From Nostoc sp. MS1 (GTDB lineage Bacteria; Cyanobacteriota; Cyanobacteriia; Cyanobacteriales; Nostocaceae): 64,000 bases of DNA. Under the pieces are notes generated by a model. That model was not told where the DNA came from and made no database searches. It saw nothing but the letters and a program-made list of their open reading frames with translations. This document shows positions 59,787-64,000 of the stretch, piece after piece (positions within the stretch are counted from its first letter, which is position 1; the number at the start of each line of letters is the position of its first letter). Both the position numbers and the translations under genes were made by a program. The stretch lies in NCBI RefSeq assembly GCF_019976755.1, contig NZ_AP023441.1, positions 2,973,501-3,037,500 on the forward strand, given 5' to 3'.

Positions 59787-60488
59787 TTACTTATCTACAG
59801 GAATATTTGTCACTTCTAGCTTCAACTTTTGATCTGGATAATCTGTCAGAGAGAGAGACACTTTTTTCACATCGTCTAGTAAAGCTGTGGGAATGCTGAC
59901 AGTACCAGTAAATGCTGGGCCGTTGGTGGGTAAATCTGCGGGTAAACCTTCTGTACTTGCACTAAGAGTTCTACCTTTGTCATCAGTAACATCCAAGAAG
60001 CTATACAAAAAGCGTACAGAATCTTTACCTTTGTTCTGCATTTTGACTTTTAGCAGTAAATCACCGCCAGAGTAACGCGCAGATTGTACTGTCATTGTTA
60101 CCCCTTCACTCTCGGCACTAACAGGAAACCCAGGCTGGAGTTTTTCTTCTACTACTTCCTTGGGTTTTTCTTGTGCTTTTTCCTTTTTGCCGCTAATCTC
60201 CTCATCATCCTCATTTACTTTTTCGGACTTAGCAGCTTTTGACTTACCATCTATACGCGACTTAACAATTTTTAATATTTCTTCTTCTTTTAAGAAGGTT
60301 ACCGACCCTGCTTGTGAGCTATTTGCTTTACTAGCGGCAAACTTGCTGGTGGGACGACCATCTGGTGTAGTCACACCTTTGAGTGCGGAACTTCCCAAGT
60401 CAAATCCTAGAAACGCACTTACGGAGCCTGCGCCTAACATCAGGAATAACAAAATCAAAGTTAGAAGTACAGTAGAATTTATTCTCAT
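59787..60488 (-). CDS. membrane-anchored protein with Ig-like C-terminal domain, unknown function
   Basis: A 233-aa protein starting at MRINSTVLLTLILLFLML, a signal anchor. Residues about 30-130 are a charged, disordered Lys/Glu linker (KSRIDGKSKAAKSEKVNEDD). The C-terminal 110 residues (VTMTVQSARYSGGDLLLKVK, NKGKDSVRFLYSFLDVTDDK, VSLSLTDYPDQKLKLEVTNI) form an Ig-like beta sandwich resembling DUF4352-type domains. I do not recognise a specific family. It may be a periplasmic binding or scaffold protein. Confidence 0.75.
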   Translation of the reverse strand: MRINSTVLLTLILLFLMLGAGSVSAFLGFDLGSSALKGVTTPDGRPTSKFAASKANSSQAGSVTFLKEEEILKIVKSRIDGKSKAAKSEKVNEDDEEISGKKEKAQEKPKEVVEEKLQPGFPVSAESEGVTMTVQSARYSGGDLLLKVKMQNKGKDSVRFLYSFLDVTDDKGRTLSASTEGLPADLPTNGPAFTGTVSIPTALLDDVKKVSLSLTDYPDQKLKLEVTNIPVDK

Positions 60489-60691
60489 TGCTGACAAGCT
60501 GTTGCAGAAGAATGCTGGTCTATATTAGCTGGTCTATGTTAAGACTTTTGAAGCTATATAGCTTGTTGGTTAACATAACTCAATCAATCATAGTTCCTCT
60601 ATTCCATAATTAAATTATGTAGTATAAAAATCTAATAAACTATTTTAGAAGCTACCCAAGTTTGATACTCTAGGATACAATTAGAACTTAA

Positions 60692-60764
60692 CCAGGGTTG
60701 GCCGAGCGGTTGAGGCAGCGAACTCATAATTCGCCCAAGGCAGGTTCAACTCCTGCACCCTGGA
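60692..60764 (+). tRNA. tRNA with CAT anticodon, probably tRNA-Ile2
   Basis: A full 73-nt cloverleaf: acceptor CCAGGGT/ACCCTGG, D-arm GCC/GGC, anticodon stem GCGAA/TTCGC around CTCATAA with anticodon CAT (60725-60727), variable loop CCAAG, T-arm GCAGG TTCAACT CCTGC, discriminator A. CCA is not encoded. The D-arm form TGGCCGAGCGGTTGAGGC and CTCATAA loop resemble chloroplast trnI-CAU, whose C34 becomes lysidine, so Ile2 is more likely than methionine; automated calls may say Met. Confidence 0.9.
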
Positions 60765-60965
60765 TTAGATGAGTTATGAGTGCTGTTAGCGGTAGCGGCG
60801 CGTTCGGCGTGTGCTGAGTAAGCAGTCATGAGTGCTGAGTGTTGGGTTATGAGTTATTCAGTTAGAGTTGTTATCCTGGCGCTCTGTCAGCACTGAGCTA
60901 TGAATTATTGTCCTTAACTCTTCACCTATTTTGGTTTCAACCCGTAGTTAACCCAACTCAGCACT
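60765..60965. repeat. tRNA-downstream spacer with AGTGCTGAGT repeats
   Basis: 209 bp rich in AGTGCTGAGT- and GAGTTATGAGT-type units. The end has TCAGCACTCAGAACTC, the complement of the same repeat. No gene accepted. Confidence 0.5.
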
Positions 60966-60973
60966 CAGAACTC

Positions 60974-61408
60974 TTATCTTTGTGTGAAATTGTCAAATCG
61001 AAATTCTGTTCCTGTCCTGAGTTTATTGGCATTCATGCGCGGGGACATGAGCAAGGATGTATCGTAAGGGTTAGGAATGTCTGGTGTGCGTAGATAGGGG
61101 TCGTTCATGGATTGTTGCTTGAGGACATCGCGGTAGAGTGTGTTGACTAACTCAGCATCACGAGCAATTTCATTTTCGGGAAAGGAATTGCGAAAACCAG
61201 AGCCAGAACCCAACAATGCGTCTAACTGGCGTTTGGGAGTAGAATTTTCGTAAAAATTGCGATCGTGGCGGAAATAAGCCCGCTCAAATATCTCATTTGC
61301 GCTTTCATAATTGGGGACGGCTGGTTCGGCAACGGCTATAGAAGGAAATGCGATCGCTGTCGCTAACAGCACAAATAAACCACTGAGGGGCGGAAATTTT
61401 ATACCCAT
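60974..61408 (-). CDS. secreted small protein, unknown function
   Basis: A 144-aa protein with a cleavable signal peptide (FPPLSGLFVLLATAIAFPSI, then AVAEP). The mature 115 residues are hydrophilic: ANEIFERAYFRHDRNFYENS, then QLDALLGSGSGFRNSFPENE, NTLYRDVLKQQSMNDPYLRT and a C-terminus rich in Arg and Phe. I know it only as a type of conserved cyanobacterial exported protein; no domain is recognised. It lies upstream of, and divergent from, pyrE. Confidence 0.72.
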   Translation of the reverse strand: MGIKFPPLSGLFVLLATAIAFPSIAVAEPAVPNYESANEIFERAYFRHDRNFYENSTPKRQLDALLGSGSGFRNSFPENEIARDAELVNTLYRDVLKQQSMNDPYLRTPDIPNPYDTSLLMSPRMNANKLRTGTEFRFDNFTQR

Positions 61409-61509
61409 TTTTTTTACTCCTCAAATTTCTGGCAAATCTTAACTTATGCTTAATTTCAGAACTCCGATGAGTTCAACCTTTGGTGTAGCATAACTTTTAG
61501 TGTTTTGTA

Positions 61510-62130
61510 ATGACGTATTCTACTGAAACCCCTACGCAGTCGGATAATTGGGCAGCCAGTGCTGATGTCCCTACCCTGCGGCAAAAACTACTGGATTTAT
61601 TTTGTCAACTTGCTTATCAAGAGGGTGAGTTTGTCCTGGCTTCAGGACAACCAAGTTCTTACTATATAAATGGTAAACAGGTAACACTGCATCCCCAAGG
61701 CGCTTTAGCCATTGGTCGGGTACTTTTGTCTATTTTACCTCCAGGCACTCAAGCAGTAGCCGGATTAACACTGGGGGCTGATCCAATGGTGACAGCAGTG
61801 AGTGTGGTTTCTGCGTATGAAAATAGACCCATACCAGCGTTAATTATTCGTAAAGAAGCTAAAGGTCATGGTACTAAAGCGTATATTGAAGGGCCGAATC
61901 TGCCAGAAGGTACTAAAGTAGCAGTTCTAGAAGATGTCGTCACAACTGGACAATCGGCCATGAAAGCTGTTGACCGACTCAGGACGGCTGGTTATGTTGT
62001 GGATGAGGTAATTTCTTTAGTAGACAGACAGCAAGGGGGAGCAGAGTTTTACGAGTCTGTCGGGTTGAAGTTTGTAGCTGTGTTCACGATCGCGGATCTG
62101 CAACAAAGGTATCGAGAGTTAAATAGTTAG
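61510..62130 (+). CDS. pyrE: orotate phosphoribosyltransferase
   Basis: A 206-aa enzyme joining orotate to PRPP to give OMP in pyrimidine synthesis. The PRPP-binding loop is VAVLEDVVTTGQSAMKAVDR, with the flexible-loop Lys residues in IIRKEAKGHGTKAYIEGPNL and substrate-side SYYINGKQVTLHPQGALAIG. The N-terminal 20 residues are a non-conserved tail. Length is normal for the single-function form, with no OMP decarboxylase fused. It divergently faces a secreted protein gene. Confidence 0.95.
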   Translation: MTYSTETPTQSDNWAASADVPTLRQKLLDLFCQLAYQEGEFVLASGQPSSYYINGKQVTLHPQGALAIGRVLLSILPPGTQAVAGLTLGADPMVTAVSVVSAYENRPIPALIIRKEAKGHGTKAYIEGPNLPEGTKVAVLEDVVTTGQSAMKAVDRLRTAGYVVDEVISLVDRQQGGAEFYESVGLKFVAVFTIADLQQRYRELNS

Positions 62131-62232
62131 TAGAATGCGATCGCCTTATTGACAAGTTTTGAGCAATGGGCGATCGCACTTTTAAGTTGTGAGAATAGTT
62201 ATCCTAGAAGATACGAGTTCAGCAAATTTATA

Positions 62233-62460
62233 GTGTCTAACAAGCAACCACAGCAATGTGAATTGTGTCAAAGGGAAATGGATGATTTAACTGTCCATCA
62301 TTTAGTTCCGCGACAAAATACCAAACGCAAAAAACAAGACCCAGGAGAAACAATCAATATTTGTTCTGCCTGTCATCGTCAGATTCATACTTTATTTGAT
62401 AACAAAGTTCTTGCTCAAGAACTCAATACTCTCGAAAAACTCAGCAATGAACATAATTAA
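62233..62460 (+). CDS. small HNH endonuclease-domain protein
   Basis: A 75-aa HNH protein from GTG at 62233 (VSNKQPQQ); a TTG start 84 bases earlier would add 28 residues that span a HIP1 site and look non-coding. Zinc Cys pairs are CELC and CSAC, and the HNH core is LTVHHLVPRQNTKRK with ETINICSACHRQIHTLFDN. Such small free HNH proteins occur widely in cyanobacteria; whether this one cuts DNA is unknown. It follows pyrE by about 100 bp. Confidence 0.8.
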   Translation: MSNKQPQQCELCQREMDDLTVHHLVPRQNTKRKKQDPGETINICSACHRQIHTLFDNKVLAQELNTLEKLSNEHN

Positions 62461-62570
62461 TTTATATATTTAGGTGTAATTGTAATAGTTTTCTCTGGGT
62501 TTTAAGAAATGTAGCAGATGAATTTTGTTGAGTCATCTGCTAACAGCATACGGAGGTATAAACTTGATTA

Positions 62571-62632
62571 GTCATTAGTCATTAGTCATTGGTTTTTTAC
62601 TATGGACTTTTGACTATGGACTATGGACTAAA
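62571..62632. repeat. heptamer STRR (ATTAGTC, ATGGACT)
   Basis: TTAGTCA and GGACTAT-type heptamers in the spacer downstream of ssuE (minus strand) and the HNH gene. Confidence 0.75.
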
Positions 62633-62641
62633 TGAACTAGA

Positions 62642-63208
62642 TTAATTTGCATTAACCAATTCTTGAGTAGCTGCGGCATATGCTTTCACCGCTTTGACTA
62701 AATCTTTGAGAACATCATTAAGTCTTTGGTCAAGTTCTGCATCGAGTTTGACGCTACCATCGTCTTGACGTTCAATTTGTTTATCTACGGCGTAAACAGT
62801 AGCTAAAATATGCCGCGCTCCTAATTCGCCTAAGATGGGTTTTAAGGCATATTCTATTGATAATAAATGAGCAATAGTTCCACCTGTGGCGATGGGAAGA
62901 ACTACTTTTCCTGCTAATGATTTCTGCGGTAGCAAGTCGAGAAATGTTTTTAATACGCCTGTGTAAGCAGCTTTATAAATAGGTGTGGCAATAATGACAC
63001 CATCTGCTTTCGCTAATAGTTCTTTTGGTTGTTCTAGTGCTGGGCTGTCATACTTGCCAAATACTAAATCTTCGGCGGGTAAATCACGTACAGAAAGAAT
63101 ATCAACATGTAAGCCTTCTTGTTGTAATAGTTTGGCGGTATGTTCTAAAATTCCGTATGTTCTAGATGGATGAGAAGGGCTACCAGCGATCGCTAGAATA
63201 CGTGCCAT
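62642..63208 (-). CDS. ssuE: NADPH-dependent FMN reductase SsuE
   Basis: A 188-aa flavodoxin-like reductase. The N-terminal FMN-binding loop is ILAIAGSPSHPSRTYGILEH, with GVIIATPIYKAAYTGVLKTF as the second phosphate/isoalloxazine motif. It supplies FMNH2 to SsuD. The ATG at 63208 has GGAG about 9 bases upstream and begins MARILAIAGS; an ATG 15 bases earlier is less suited. It lies 38 bp after ssuD, in the same operon. Enzyme and partner are confidently matched. Confidence 0.92.
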   Translation of the reverse strand: MARILAIAGSPSHPSRTYGILEHTAKLLQQEGLHVDILSVRDLPAEDLVFGKYDSPALEQPKELLAKADGVIIATPIYKAAYTGVLKTFLDLLPQKSLAGKVVLPIATGGTIAHLLSIEYALKPILGELGARHILATVYAVDKQIERQDDGSVKLDAELDQRLNDVLKDLVKAVKAYAAATQELVNAN

Positions 63209-63246
63209 TTGATTAAACTCCAATAGTATTTTATAGTTCTGCTCTC

Positions 63247-64000
63247 TTAAGACACAAAGGTTGCCTTTTCTTTGTGCTGTTGTTTCGGGAAATCTTCGTT
63301 GGCAACAATCTCACCAAATGGACTGAGAACATGTTGTTGCTCGACTATAGGTAAATTATTTAAAGGCAGGCGGGGAAATAGTAACTCGGCAACGCGATAT
63401 GCTTCTTCTAAATGGGGATAGCCAGAGAGAATAAAGGTTTCAATTCCCAATTCTGTATATTCCAACATCCTGGCGGCTACGGTATCGGGATCACCAACTA
63501 AGGCAGTACCCGCGCCGCCTCTAACTAACCCGACTCCAGCCCATAAGTTAGGACTAATTTCTAATGCTTCACGGCTACCTTTGTGTAGTTGACTCATGCG
63601 GCGTTGTCCTTCTGAGTCCATACGGGCATAAGCTTTTTGGGCTTTGGCGATCGCCTCATCATCCACGTACTTAATCAACTGATTGGCTGCGTCCCAAGCT
63701 GCTGTTTCGGTTTCGCGCACAATTACGTGTAAGCGAATACCAAACCTAAGTTTTCTCCCTTGTTCTTCGGCTAGTCGGCGGACTGTGGCTATTTTCTCGG
63801 CTACTTGTGCTGGTGGTTCACCCCAAGTTAAGTAAACATCTACGTGTTTAGCGGCGATTTCTTGGGCGATGGGGGAGGAACCGCCAAACCATAAGGGTGG
63901 ATGGGGTTTTTGCACTGGGGGAAATAACAGTTTCCCATCTCGGATGTCGAGGTAGTCGCCTTGAAAGTTAGTTTGTTCACCACTGGCAAGCGATCGCCAA
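63247..64000 (-). CDS. ssuD: FMNH2-dependent alkanesulfonate monooxygenase SsuD (partial, N-terminus beyond window)
   Basis: The C-terminal 251 residues of a luciferase-like monooxygenase that releases sulfite from alkanesulfonates. The frame is open to the window edge, so the ATG-like codon near 63915 is not the start; just before it, translation reads DIRDGKLLFPPVQ, which continues into KPHPPLWFGGSS without a break, as in SsuD. Later motifs: VDVYLTWGEPPAQVAEKIAT, FGIRLHVIVRETETAAWDAA, ALVGDPDTVAARMLEYTELG and FILSGYPHLEEAYRVAELLF. Full SsuD is about 380 aa, so roughly a third is missing. The reductase SsuE gene follows. Confidence 0.92.
   Translation of the reverse strand, partial: WRSLASGEQTNFQGDYLDIRDGKLLFPPVQKPHPPLWFGGSSPIAQEIAAKHVDVYLTWGEPPAQVAEKIATVRRLAEEQGRKLRFGIRLHVIVRETETAAWDAANQLIKYVDDEAIAKAQKAYARMDSEGQRRMSQLHKGSREALEISPNLWAGVGLVRGGAGTALVGDPDTVAARMLEYTELGIETFILSGYPHLEEAYRVAELLFPRLPLNNLPIVEQQHVLSPFGEIVANEDFPKQQHKEKATFVS

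Overview
The window looks like chromosomal DNA of a filamentous, heterocyst-type cyanobacterium of the Nostoc/Anabaena group. Evidence: many HIP1 octamers (GCGATCGC), heptameric tandem repeats (STRRs such as GACTAAT, GTTGACA, AAAATTC, GGCAGCA) in almost every long spacer, and a cyanobacterial gene set: GUN4, beta-carotene hydroxylase CrtR, two phytochrome-type kinases, DUF4327/DUF3119/DUF3086/DUF2256 proteins and a CyRepA1 replication protein. The order penicillin acylase (aiiC-like), DUF2256, plant-type asparaginase/isoaspartyl peptidase matches what I remember of Anabaena sp. PCC 7120. The species itself cannot be read from the sequence.

Layout. 1-3 kb: a secreted unknown protein and a complete IS1380-family element with a TAAA target duplication. 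3-8 kb: a bacteriophytochrome hybrid kinase, a REC-GAF regulator 6 bp after it, and a KTSC protein. 8-19 kb: a coiled-coil/TPR membrane protein, a universal stress protein, PEP synthase, small zinc-ribbon and DUF4327 proteins, isocitrate dehydrogenase, GUN4 and a sugar-type ABC ATPase. 19-32 kb: a knotless phytochrome kinase, a NADAR protein, DUF2243/DUF4129/DUF4350 membrane genes, a first phosphohexomutase, a PD-(D/E)XK nuclease with a likely Fe-S cluster, pyruvate kinase and crtR. 32-42 kb: accessory material (a retropepsin-like pair, an orphan HicB, a DUF433/DUF5615 pair) among SppA, chorismate mutase and a MlaE-DUF3119-DUF3086 group split by a complete IS4-type element. 42-52 kb: rhomboid protease, CyRepA1 replication protein, AHL/penicillin acylase, isoaspartyl peptidase, RdgB and a second phosphohexomutase. 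52-64 kb: a ParM/ParR-like pair, DedA, an oxidoreductase, QueC, a CNNM/CBS exporter, a CAT-anticodon tRNA, PyrE, a short HNH protein and SsuE with a truncated SsuD at the window edge.

How genes fit together. PEP synthase, pyruvate kinase, isocitrate dehydrogenase and two phosphohexomutases make up a central-carbon set. The phytochrome kinases and the REC-GAF protein are light-signalling parts. The isoaspartyl peptidase probably finishes cyanophycin breakdown. SsuD/SsuE release sulfite from alkanesulfonates.

The most interesting locus is the actin-like ParM with its ParR-like partner (52829-54483). It sits among housekeeping genes with no visible parC iteron array. The ParR-like protein keeps a ribbon-helix-helix and a ParM-binding-type C-terminal helix, but begins with a strongly amphipathic, lysine-rich helix suited to membrane binding. 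This fits a plasmid segregation machine turned into a membrane-associated cytoskeleton, as I recall being reported for Anabaena as CorMR. A plasmid-type replication initiator 7 kb away makes ancient plasmid capture worth testing.
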